Assembly: GCA_038030265.1 (NCBI GenBank)
Contig: CM075939.1
Location: 41,583,253-41,647,252 of the forward strand
DNA from: Corythucha ciliata
Taxonomy: Eukaryota; Arthropoda; Insecta; Hemiptera; Tingidae
Length of the DNA: 64,000 nucleotides
Reading direction: 5' to 3'
This document shows, piece by piece, positions 1 to 12,200 of the stretch (position 1 is the stretch's first letter; each line of letters begins with the position of its first letter). Made by a program: the position numbers and the translations under genes. The notes below the pieces were generated by a model. That model had not been told where the DNA came from. It was given only the letters and a program-made list of their open reading frames with translations, and made no database searches.

Positions 1-34
1 CGCGGCCTGCTCCATCAAAAACGGCCGCCCTCTT
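1..34 (-). CDS. rut: Possible start of the next adenylyl cyclase exon, cut by the window edge
   Basis: If exon 22 ends at the GC donor at 109, an acceptor at 35 gives a 74-bp intron, typical of this gene. The next exon then reads in frame RGRPFLMEQAA to position 1. The polypyrimidine tract is poor, so this is tentative. Confidence 0.35.
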
Positions 35-108
35 CTGATTCAAAGTTTAACCACAACTATCAAACAATAAATTTTTTTTTTGGAAAAATTAAATGAATAA
101 AAGCTTGC

Positions 109-286
109 CTGTAATCGTCGGCGTAGCAAGTATCGTATTCAGAATCGTACAAAACGCTCAAAGAGTCCAGACTGAGAACGGCGTCTGAGTCCAACAGTCT
201 TGACGACGCTCTCGACGACAACGACGTATTGTCACCTTCGTCGTGACCGACGCCCTCAAAAACGGAATTTACGTCACTTAGGGCTC
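109..286 (-). CDS. rut: Adenylyl cyclase exon 22: Ser/Asp-rich tail, last exon fully in the window
   Basis: Acceptor TTTTATTTTCAG, then [20 protein letters not shown] and a Ser/Leu/Asp-rich run ending [10 protein letters not shown]. At 109 the sequence is TACAG|GCAAGC, a good match to a GC-AG donor, and AT-rich intron-like DNA follows. An acceptor-like GAATCAG at 35-37 would restore frame and stay open to the window edge. If the donor is not used, the frame reads on to a TGA at 60-62. Confidence 0.8.
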
Positions 287-3200
287 CTGAAAATAAAATT
301 AAAAAAAAAAAGTTGAAGGTGAATGGATCATATACGATGGTTGGGGCGGGGGGGGGGGAGGCTCTCCTACCTTCGGCGTCTGTGAGGCCGGTTTCGTGAA
401 TCATCGATATGTTTTCAAGAGCTGGATCGTCGGTTGTATAGCCGGTACTCTCGCGATCGCCGAGTAGAGGCTCAGAAGCGGCCTCCTCGTCGCTCCATTC
501 GCTCTGCTCGAGGCGCTCAGCCTCTTCGGCTTCTTGAGCGAGTAACCGCCGCACTTCGTTTTCCTGTTAATAAGGGAAGGGGAAAACAATTTTAAAAATG
601 AAATGCACAAATAAAAAGGAGTAATGACTTATTACGAGGGGGGGGGGGATAGATATTTTGGATGAGCCTTTTATTGTTCATAAAGGGACCCTCACACAAA
701 ATATTGATTCACAATGTTGCGTAAAATATTCCGTTAAAAACAAGTCTTGGATAAATATTGCACACAAATTTATCAAAAAATATTGACAATTGACGGCAGA
801 GCCGCGGCAGGAGAGAGAATATTCGGGCCCTTTCCCGATTAAAATTCTGAAAACGCTCTAACTCCCGGTTTCGCGATGCAACGTCCAGGCCAACATCAAA
901 ATTTAATATACAGCGCACAATTTTGAGTGGTAGCGCGCTCACGGTAGGATTGAGAAAAAGCACTCATTTACGTACAAGTTTGAGGAAAAACACGCAGTAA
1001 CTGTTTTGTACGCCCCTCCCTTCTTTGGGGGAAAACACTGGATCCGCGCCAGGGCCTGCATACAACCACAGCAAAGCTCTAACTGTAAAAACCTCTCCAA
1101 GTTTCAGTTGGGAAACCAAACGCTGAAGATGGCGATCAGACGAAACCGGTCCGAACCGAGGGAAGACAGACAATTTAGGCTCCTATGGCTACAGCTTTAT
1201 GCGTGCATTAGCTCTAACTATGCCGTCGACAAAAAATGCCCAACGACAAAAAAAAAAAGCCCAACCACGGCAAAGATCAAACCACAGCAAAGCTCCAACC
1301 GTAGCAAATTAAACTCTAATCACAGTTATAACCTCCAACTGCAGTAAAGTCCCAACACAGAAAAGCTCCAAACCCCGGTTTGTGTCTTGTCTTGTGTGGG
1401 TGGGTGGGTTAGGTCAATTAATGTGACCCTTTTCCATTGTGAGAAGGAGACAATCGCCGAGCGACGAGAGATGGGCCAACACGTGCACTAGGCCGAGTTA
1501 TCTAAACAGCAGCAAAGCTCCAACCACAAAGATGGCCCACTAGGGCCCAACTACAGCAAAAGTCCAACCACAGCACAGCCTCAACTGCAAAAAACTCTAA
1601 CCATAGTAACGTCCCAATCACATCAAAGGTCTAATCACAGCAAGTTCCAACCACGGCATTGCTCCAACCTCAGCAAAGCTCCTACCATAGCAAAGGTCCA
1701 ACCACAGCCAAGATCCAGCCACAGCAAAGCTCCAAAACCACAGTAAAGCTTCAACCTCATTTTGACTTTCCTTTTCTCTCTCACTCTCTCTCTCTCTTTT
1801 CTTCCCTTCCCGAAATCCAGGCCCCCAAGGAAGACCGGGACCGGGAATAATGGACCCATAGACGATCTCCTCTCGAGGGTTTGGGCTACATCATAAACTT
1901 ATAATCATGACTTTAGCTCTTCCAAACCAGGTTAACAGGTGTGTTTAGTTCGAATAACTAATTTGGCTCGTACAAAAACCAAATTTCGTGATAGCGGCCC
2001 TTTCAAATCACAATTTCGTCTCAAATTTTCGCTTTTTCCGCGGCCAAAATTGAAAAGAATAACTAATTCGTGGATGAAAATGAAAACCCCCGTTAATTCA
2101 TGGGGACAAATAAAAAAAATCACTAAATCGCGGCTAAAATTGAAATAAAACGCAAATCCGTGGCATCTATCTTGAAAAAAAGCCGTAATCTAAAGCTAGA
2201 AAATGCTAATGTGGTGCAAAAATGAAGGAAAAAACCGCTAATATTAGGAAATTACTAATCAGCGCGCCTTATAAATTAAGAAAAACACTAATGTTCAACT
2301 CAAATTTGGAATTGTGCCGATTCGCTGCTAAAATGGAAAAATCTCTAATTTGCCGCTAAAATTGAGAAAAACGCCAATCCATGGTTAAAATTGAGAAAAA
2401 AAGAGTTGAAATTGCGGGAAAACAAAAAAAAAACGCCAATTTGTAGCCAAAATTGAAAGTACCCCAATTCGCAGCTTCTGAAGCCAACTTTGTGGGTAAA
2501 ATCGTGAAAGAGCGCAAACTCGTGACTCTAGGTGATAAAAAAGCTAATTCACAACTAAATTTGAGAAAAACGTTACTCGCAGCAAAAATAGAGAAAAGTG
2601 GAAGGTAATTCGTCAGGTTCCTAATAGGTGTAGGTCCGCCAGCGCTTCACCGCTACGAAAAAGGCCCGAAACTTGCAATTCCGCTGTAATTAAGACGCAA
2701 AAATTGCTCATTCGCGAAAATATAGACCAGAAATTTGTCATTTCGAGAAAATAAAGACCAATAATTACCATATAATATGCCAATTTCGCGAATATTTAGA
2801 CCTGAAACTTGCAATTTACGAAAATATAAAAACCAGAAACTTTTAATTTCACCACTTCAAACTTGAATTCCCCTAAGTGGGCGTCGAAACAGGCGATTTT
2901 TATCCAACAAAAACTTTAGAATTTTACCTAAAGTAGCGACTATGAATACGAGCCTTAGACCTGAAGCTTCCAATTTACCAATTTCTCATATTTTTTGGCT
3001 CAAAGTGATGTAATTTTGTGGCAATATTAGATAGGTTTCGACCGTTCAGCCCTGGTGATTTCCATAAAGGGCAGTGGCGGATTCAACGGAGGGGCCATGA
3101 CCCCTCTCTTGGTGTATGGCCCCACCATTATTGGAGTCGCGAGGTCACAGGAAATTATTTTAAGCTAAATTATTTTTAGCTCCCAGAACATAATTTTCTT

Positions 3201-6200
3201 CTAATAGGTAGGAAAGATTGAAAATCGCCGCATTAAACTTAAAAAGAGGGCAAAATAGTTATTTTTGACAAAATTTTGGTCCCCCAAGCCCCCAACGACC
3301 AGGAAAACAGAATGTGTGAGGAGATCGTAGACGAAAACATTTTTGAAGGATGCCGACCTCTCCCAGAACATTATAATTATCCTGATACGAAAGATAGGAA
3401 ATTGCCGCGTTACGCTGGGAGAAAGGGGCAAAATCTTGGTTTTTGACAAAATTTCGTCCCCAACGGCTCGGAGAATAGAATTGGCATGAATCTCGTAGCC
3501 AAAATAATTTAAGATTTCATCCCCGGCGAAATAGCCAAACTATGACTATTCCGCTCCATATAAACGGCTAAAATTGCTGTAATCGCGCCCCAAAGTGGCA
3601 AAATTGACGATTAGCGCCTTGCAAAGGGCTGAACTGACTATATGTATTTGAGCTCTAAAAATTTGCGAAGCTGGAAATTCCCGCTCTAAAATAGCCAAAC
3701 GGACTGAAAGTGCCCTAAAAATAGCTAAGCAGACGATTGTCGCAGCCCTAAAAATGTTTAAATCAACCATTCGCGAGCCAAAAATAGCCAAAATTGGCAA
3801 TTTGCGCGCCAAAAATAGCCAAGCTGGCAATTTTCGCGCCAAAAATGGTCAATACTGACTATTCATGCCTTGGCTTGACCCAAAAACGGCCAAACTAACT
3901 ATTCGCCCCTGACCACCCTTAACCATTTCTTACCTGAAAAAGCCTAAACAGATGATTTCTGCCCCGAAAAGTGTGAAAACTGACCATTAGCGCCTTTGGT
4001 TTGACGTGACTGGAAAGGTCGTAAAAATTGGCAAAACTGGCGATTGGCGCTCTGAAAATGTATGAACAGGTGATTCGTGCTCTGAAAATGGCAAAATTAA
4101 GCATTCGCGCGTAGAAAATGGCTAAACATGCATTGTCTGATGTAAAAATGGCCAAACTGGCAAATCCCGCTCTACAAACGGCAAAACCGACCATTCGGAC
4201 CTGAAATGGCAATGATTCTTGCCCTGAAAATATTGTCACATTCTCAAATTTTAGGGTGAAAGGTTCTGGTCTGAGGCAGACGTTATTTATAAGTCCCCCC
4301 TAAGCGTTTTTAACAGAAGAATACTGTCCCTTAAACGGTCCAGAACCGTATATTTCATGTCATGGTCGTCGGTATCAACCGATTATATTGACTCCAGCGT
4401 CACTAGTACGAGCGGACAGTGACAAAACGAAAATTTTGTCTCAAATTTCGGTTTCCCTGAGTAGAGAAACCCCAAAATAGAAAGATTCAGCCGCCGGTCA
4501 GACATGCTAATATAGGAGGGGCTTGAAAAATTATGTGTCTCGCTCTACTAGAAATGGCTTGACAGCCATTAACTGCTTTAAAATAGCCAAACTATGGCTA
4601 TTCCCATCACAGAAACAGCTAAACTGACTGCAATCGCACCCTAAAGTGGTTAAAATGACGCTCTGCGCCTACTCAACAACAGCGCACCTGACTCTCCACG
4701 CTCTAGCTGGTGTCCTCCCCCTGGACTTGGAGCTCGACATCCGTGCCGCCCTACGAGCCCGCCTCTTGGGAATCACCCACCCACTCCCTGACCGGGGAGT
4801 GGGGTGGAGATAACCATCAAAGTCCCGGGTCACTTCCCGGCCACACAGTCCGGCAAATCTCGGTATTGCGCCCTAAAGGGCGATCCGCCGGGGCGGGAAG
4901 AAGGCACAATCCTGGTTAAAATGACGATTAGCGCCTAGCAAATGGCTGAACTGACTATATTCGCGCCCTAAAAATTGCCAAATCGGATATTCCCGTTCTA
5001 AAAAATAGCCAAACGGTCTTGAAGCGCCCTAAAAATGGCTAAGCTGACGCTGAAAATGGCTAAATCAACCATTTGCGCGCCCAAAATGGCAAAACTGGCA
5101 AATTCGTGCCACGATTCGCATCACCAAGATCCCAACTCAAAACTCAAGCTCAACTGCCATTTGGGCACTTGCCAGCCAAAAAACGTATTCACGCTAAACT
5201 CCGGGTCCTTGGACCTAACGATTTTTTGTAATTTGTGTTTTAAAGGAGGACCAAATCCACAAAATTTGGGTTTGAAAAAGTGAAAGGCCTCAAAATCCAG
5301 ATTTGAAAGAGCAAGACCCAGGAAATTTGCGTTTTTAACGCGAATGATTCACAATGATGGATCAGATTGTGAGGGCAACATGTCTGGTTTTTCGGTCTAA
5401 TGTTCTTGGAACCGTCGGAGTGGATTACCACCTCAATAACAAGCCTCCCCTCCCACCCCACCATGGAGACCTGTGGGTTCAAATGTAAAGAGAGCCACAT
5501 CCGGCACATTGTTGCTTCACAAGACATCAACTCTGTCAACTCTGAGATCGTCGTGCACAAGGCTGGCGCGTCGCCCTAAATTTCGCATTGGCCTGCATGT
5601 CCCCTTTCAAATCTCTACTCTACACGTCTAAAACAAATGTTTAAAAAATGCGAGGGACTCACCTGACGTTCCACTTCTTCCTCGATCCGTTTTTCCTCTT
5701 CTTCAAATGCCCTGTCCACTTCAATGTGGTGATTACTTCGTGACCCGATGCCTCCTAGTCCGTTCTCGATGTTTATATCCTCGTCGCTAGTAAAAACAAA
5801 AAAAAGAAAAATGTCACATAATTAAATAGAATCAAAGAACAAATTAGTTGTGGAAGAAATGGTTAGGGCGGAGAGAGTGAATTTGGAGGTTTTGATGAGC
5901 CGAGTGTAATAAATAATATAGAAAAACGTTTAAAATAAAGAATAATCAGAGGAATTGTTGTGTTTCACTCACATGTCGTGTATGGCTTGTGAAATACCGA
6001 GAAGGAGTTGTTGATGAGCGGCAAGGTCGACGATATGAGCCACAGAGGGACAAGCTACATACCTGGCCGACAGGTCGTTCTGACGACGGCCGCTCCTACC
6101 AACACCCCGATGACGTTGTTCATTCTCTCTCACTGTGTCACCGTCGCCACAGTCATCTCGCGACACTTCGTCAACGTCGTCCACCCCAGTGGGGCCGTTG

Positions 6201-9200
6201 TAGTAGTTGTCGTCGTCGTCGTCGACACGGGGGGCGAGTCGACCTCCTTCGCCGCCGTTATTTAGAGCCACTTGACCCTCGATAAGGCGACGGATTTGTT
6301 TTTCAAAATCTTGCTCACTCTCGGGTGTGGACATTTTAAGGTCGGTCTGCGAGGAGTTGTCTTTTTTGGACGATGAGTCCGCAGATCGTGTGGAGGTTTT
6401 TTCTAGGGAGCTGTTGGTTCGTTTCGGGAGGCGTTTTCTGGAAAATTCGAAACTGGCGCAGGTTTCAGACTGAGCGGTCGATGGTTGCTGTTGAACGTTG
6501 GGTGTCATCGTGGTGGTGGGAACGCGGTCGGAGTTGGTGCGTCGCGAAGAGGAACTTGAGCTGGTTTTCATATTTCTAGGGGACTCTCGGGCTTTGGCTG
6601 AGCGATTGCTTCCTCGGTTGTTGTTGCCATTTTTACACGGGGAGAAGCTTCTGGAAGAGGCGACGCTCTCGGGGTTGTTGTTGGTTAGGTAACAAGGGGG
6701 AATGTAGTCATGGGAGGCTCGGGGACTGGTTTCCGGGGATGAGCACGGATTCACTTGGATATCCGATGGGAATAAATAGGCTTTGGTGTCGGGTACGGTC
6801 AAGAGGGGAGGGGATGGACTGGGGGAGGCATCGGTTGTTTTCGAGTAACTCTCGTCCGATGATGAGATACTGGGTGAGTGGTTTATCGAACTGATTTCAT
6901 CGGCTGACGAGTGAACCCTGGGCTGACCACTCGCTGAATAGACGAGGCCTGAGTTTAAACTTTCGTCGCTATAGCGACGCTGAAGCTGAGTCCACTGTTT
7001 CGACGCCTGTTTGACAGGGGGCTTTGGCAAGGGTTTCATATAGGGTTTCAACAGTGGCACTTGAGACGACAGACAGGGGCCGACGGCGGAGGCGGTAGAC
7101 AGAGGCTCTTTCGGTGGAGGCGGAATGGCGGGGCCGTTACAGGGAGCGGCAGCGCTACCTCCTCGTGGCCAGGGCGGAGTGTAGCGCGAATTGTTTCTAG
7201 CGGGAACGGGCGGTGGTTGACTGGATATGAGCGGAGGGGAGTGATCGGGTGCTACTTGAGCTCGCGGTCCGACGCGTACGAGCTTGCTTCGGTCGGGCAT
7301 CTGTTGGAGGAAAGCCAAGGGGGTGGCTACGCCACCGTACATGTTTCCTAACAAAAAAAGACGCAAAATAGACAACATGGAAACATGATTAAAATTAAAA
7401 TTAGAATTCAAGGACAAACCTATTCCTCCAACCCTCATGTTGTTTAAATCTTCGACTCTGATCGTACCAGGCTGTTTGCGGTCCGTCAGGAAGTATGTAG
7501 TCATCTCGCCTTTACCCTTGACCTTGACTTTACCGCGGCATTGAAACTCGTAGGGGTGATTTTTTAGGATTTGATACACTTCTTCAGTGACCTTATAAAA
7601 TAAAAATTAAATTACGAAGGAAATTAATTAATTTGTAATTAAATTAATCGAATTAATGCGCAAAAACCCCGTTCCAACCTGAGTGTGATTGGGAAGACCC
7701 GTAGAATCCATTCGACTCGCCACATTCACCGTATTGCCCCAAATGTCATACTGAGGTTTACGAGCGCCGATAACACCGGCGACGACGGGCCCCACGTTGA
7801 CCCCGACTCTGAGCATAAAGTTGTTGTACGAGTTGTCGTTGATACAGACGAGTTTGTCACGCATCGCGAACACAAATTCAACGAGTTGACTCAAATAGAA
7901 GGCGGCGGAGTGATCGTCATTGTCGAGCATGCGATGCTCGGGCATGAGACCAACGGCGGCCATGTACGTGGAGCCGACCGTTTTGATTTTGTCGATACTT
8001 CGGAAGCGTTCGTCCCCCAATAGCTGATGGAAGGGGAGGGGGGAAGGGGTTAGAAACAATATTTTAAATCGATTTACCCAATTTACCTCATCAAAATCGG
8101 CAATTATTTCGTTGAGAAGCCGCAAACATTCAACGCCCTGATTATTACCGTCGAGCTCCATGTAGAACTCATGGTAGTTTGTAATCGACGCAAATACAAC
8201 TCCCACTCTTGAATAGCTCTGATGGTACAACTCCTAAAAAAACGCGGGTGGGAGGGGGGAGAGTTAAATAATTGAACAAAATTTTCTTTGACGCGCATGT
8301 CCTAACCATGTTGCTTCGAAACTGGTTATCGAGAAAATGAGTCGCGACATGAGCGGGCAATAAATTGAACAAAATCCGTTTGTTCGAATGTTGAAGGGCG
8401 TCCATGTCACGCTTTTCTTCATTCGCCTGGATTTGCCACAAAAAGTCGAGACGAGCCGTCCACTCGACTTGACGACCGTGAAGGGCGACGGCTAGAAGGA
8501 ACATGACGATGTACACGATGCTCGTGACGTGCGACGGTACCATTCCACTGTGAGTAGAGAGACAATTATTTAGGGGCTTGTGATGGTGCTGGGTGGAGAG
8601 GAGGTTGTACTCACTGGACTCTACTGTCATAACAGGTGAAAACCTGAGCGTGAGACACTTCGATGAGAAGCGTGTAAATGGTGGCCATGGTCGTCAAAAG
8701 GGAGCATTTGATTAGCGTTGGGAGACGGAGGAAAATGGCGATCGACAGATAGCTAAGGCAGCACGATATGGCGATGTAATGAGGAAGTGGGCAGAGACGA
8801 TGATCGGACCATCCTGCAGTGGCGTTGACAGGAGGACAAGTCGTTTCAATTCTACAGGTAAACTAAACAGAAGAAAAATTGTTTTTTAAATCTCTTCTAA
8901 ACCCCACCCCATCAATCAAGAAACTCACGACGTTCACTTGAGCGACAGTGTAAATCAGTACGATCGTAAAAACTGTGATTGCGAGTCGAAGTATAAAACT
9001 TTGCGAAATGTCCCAAATGATCCACCGCAGTCGAACAGCCAGAAGCAACATAAGAACGACGGAAATCCAAACGAAAGCCGTCAGAAACAATATAAGGAGG
9101 ATGATGGTGCGTGGAAGAATGGTCGCCTGTAGACCACCGATGAGCAACAATAGCATCAGGCTGCAGGCTAGTGACGTACTGTATCCGATGTCTGTATCAG

Positions 9201-12200
9201 CTTGGTACTGAAAATAAAAAAGGGGGAAAATCTTTGAAATTGAGTGCCTCCCTGTCTTCCCGCCACCCATTCTTCAAGAAATTCACCTGGTTTTCTTTGT
9301 CAGAATCTCGGAAGCCCAACGTAATTAAATTGACGTGTTCGGATTTTTCCCTGTCGACACTTCGAGCTTCGATTGCTTGAGACAAATATTTGTTGACTCG
9401 ATTCTGCGGTTGATGATAGACGCTCGAGTGACGTTTTTTGAATGGCCTCTTAAATTTATCGGTAACTTTGTTCTGGAATAAAAAGAAAAGCACATTAAAA
9501 GAGACACACGCACACATAAAATCATCTCTCCTCCACAGCTAACAACGGTGTCCCACAAGGATTTGCTTCGGGTTCTATATTATTGATTTTTTTTTTTTTC
9601 GTAATAAAAATCTGAAACCCACCTTATGACCCATGTTTCTGATGTTCAAATCGGCTGGGTTGAAAGCCCTTGTACCGGGTTCAGCGTGAAGCGCACGTTG
9701 CAAGTCGAGCACCTGCGCCGCACACCCAGAGAAGCGGACGACAACACAAAAAAGAAGAGAGGACCAAACCCCTCCTCCCGTTGGGGAGAGGGGGGTGGGT
9801 GGAAAAACGAATGAGAAACGATAAACACCAAATTAGAAAATAGAAGACAATCACTCAACAAAAAAACTTTGAAAAATGAACGATATAGTTAGTTGAAATT
9901 TTAGGAACGGGCATACGTTACGATGTTTTGACTTTTAGGTGGTACTCTGATAGGTTCACTTACCGGATCCTAGAAACAATAAATAAAAACAAAAACGAAA
10001 AAATAAAACAAAAAACGAAGATACATAGGGAAAGAAACAAGAAACAAGAAAAAGAAAACACACAACCCAAGGAGTTAAAAATATTAAGAACAAATAAAAT
10101 ACAAAAGCTTTAAAAACAGGAGTTTCAAAAAGGACTTTTCGGCGCCCCGACGCCCCCCTCCTCTTATTTTCACAGAATAATACCCAACAGCCAAAAAAAC
10201 CCTCTTTTAGAACTAACCTTTCTCGCAGTGCTCGCCTTATGATCCGCCGGAGTCGCCATATTGGAAAATGGCACTTCCATCGAGTATTTGATCGAGTGCA
10301 GTAGTTGAACCACTACGTTCGAGACATTTTTAAAACTCAACTTTCGCCGTTGATTTCCTAGAGCCGAGCGAACTTGAAGCGTGTTAAACATGAGAGGCTG
10401 TAACAGGATGTTAGTTAAACAATTTGGACGCAAAATGGCGTAAAAACAGAGGAAGAAAAAAAAAAAAAACCTTTCTTCGTCTCGCTGGTGGGACAATGAA
10501 ATAAGTAGTGATGCCGTGGTCCCGTAAATACTGATTTCGAGTACCTCCGTGACCGGCCTCTACTTCGTACTCACCCCCTAAGTAGTCGAGAGTGGCTTGC
10601 GTGATATGAACTCTCCTGTTTTGAACGAAAAAAAAAAAAAAACGTTAATTTTTATTTCTTTAAATTAATCACGGAATAAAAACTCACCCAGGCTCGCCGC
10701 CAGCCTCCATGTTATTAGCTAAAGTGACGTCATTCGACCACACGTCATACTGCCATTTTCTTAGGCCCAGAACGCCACATAAAACCCGTCCCGAATGAAT
10801 GCCGACTCTCATGTTTAGATGGACATCAGTTGCTTCCACTACCGAACTACAAAAAAAGAAGCAATGAAAAAAAGGGTTGGACGTTTTAAAGCGCAAGCGC
10901 ACTTACGCTATAGCGTCGATCATATCGAGACCCATTTCAACTGTACATTTTGCGTGGTCCGACCTCATTTCAGGAAGCCCCGACACGCAGTAATAACAAT
11001 CACCCAGAATTTTAATTCTGAGACAGTGGTTATCCTGCGTTGAATAAGAAAGAGGTAACGTTGGGTAAAAATAAACTTTCCACCCGCTTTCATTCCTAAA
11101 ATCTTACGTTTGCCAATTGATCAAAGCGACCAAACAATTCGTTCAACAGTCTAACTAATTCCTGCGCCGTACACTGCGAGGCGAGTACGGTGAATCCGAC
11201 GATATCCGCGAAGAGTATGCTAAAAAAGATGTTTTTCTTATTAGCTTTTTGATTGGAATCCATCGACAAAAATAAAAGTGCCTTACCTGACGTTTTCATG
11301 CCTTTGAATGTAGATTTTGTGAAACTGGCCTTCGACGGGTGACATTATGTCGGCTTTCATTTCCATTGCGACGTGTTGCGGAAGAACGGAAAGAAGCAGC
11401 CTCTCCTGGAAGGAGAGAAAAAAAAAACCAATAAAGGCCACTGAGATACTTCCACCGTCCCTTCCCGCGCTCGGATGGGTACTGAGGGGGGGGGGGGGTA
11501 ATAAATGGGTCGATCGCCCATCACGTAATTTAAAACGCTCCATCTCAACAACAATGCCCAGGAGTTGAAGTTACTCAATCCGGGGATATAGGTATCGAAT
11601 ATTGGCAACGTGCTGCTCAACGTTTTCATATTTTCTTCTCTCTTTTTTTTTTTTTTTTTTTTCAATTTTCCTGCGCTCGGATCTTCTTTCATCCCCTCCA
11701 TAAAGGAAAACTTGTGAACAACTTTGATAAAGGAAAAAAATACTTCTTTAAGGGGCGAGCATCCCGTTAGCCACTCAAGCCAATGCTGACATTTGGGGCT
11801 ACAAACTTGAGCTTATTCCGCTACGAAACGGATAAATTTCATTAAAATCTCACAATGGGCGTCATAGGAACTTTTAATTAGCGAATTCGTTAGTGTTCAG
11901 AGCTCACGTACTCTTTCATTTCTCTGCTACCCGTAAACCGCAGTCGCTTCTCTGACTGGCTGTCAGCGCTACTTCAAATTATGAGTGCGATCGGGGGGGG
12001 GGGGCGACGAAAATTGAAGTTTTGCTACCAAACAGTCAGTTTTATGAGGCTTTGAATCCAGTTTAAAGCTCCTTACGCGGTAGATTTCTAAAGGAGCATT
12101 CCGTGGGCGGGCTGTGACATTGACGGCGACGCGTGCCGCGGGTGGCTGACGGGAAAGGGAGTCTAAATGGCTATATATTTTGATATAGCGTTAATAAATA

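Larger units (their letters stand above)
564..5662 (-). other. Cyclase intron 20 (about 5.1 kb), repeat-filled
   Basis: The stretch between the exon 20 donor (GTGAGT) and exon 21 acceptor holds an 18-bp satellite (1050-1770), one arm of a palindromic element (1121-1210), family A (1920-2620), family C (2640-3010), a hAT-like terminus near 3065, family B (3540-4240) and a segmental repeat with a LINE insertion (4235-5115). Positions 570-1000 and 5340-5660 look low-copy without a recognisable gene. Confidence 0.85.

Noticed and set aside
5989..7351. Plus-strand open frames opposite cyclase exon 19
   Set aside because: They are shadows of the Ser/Pro/Asp-rich codons of exon 19 and have no splice or domain support.
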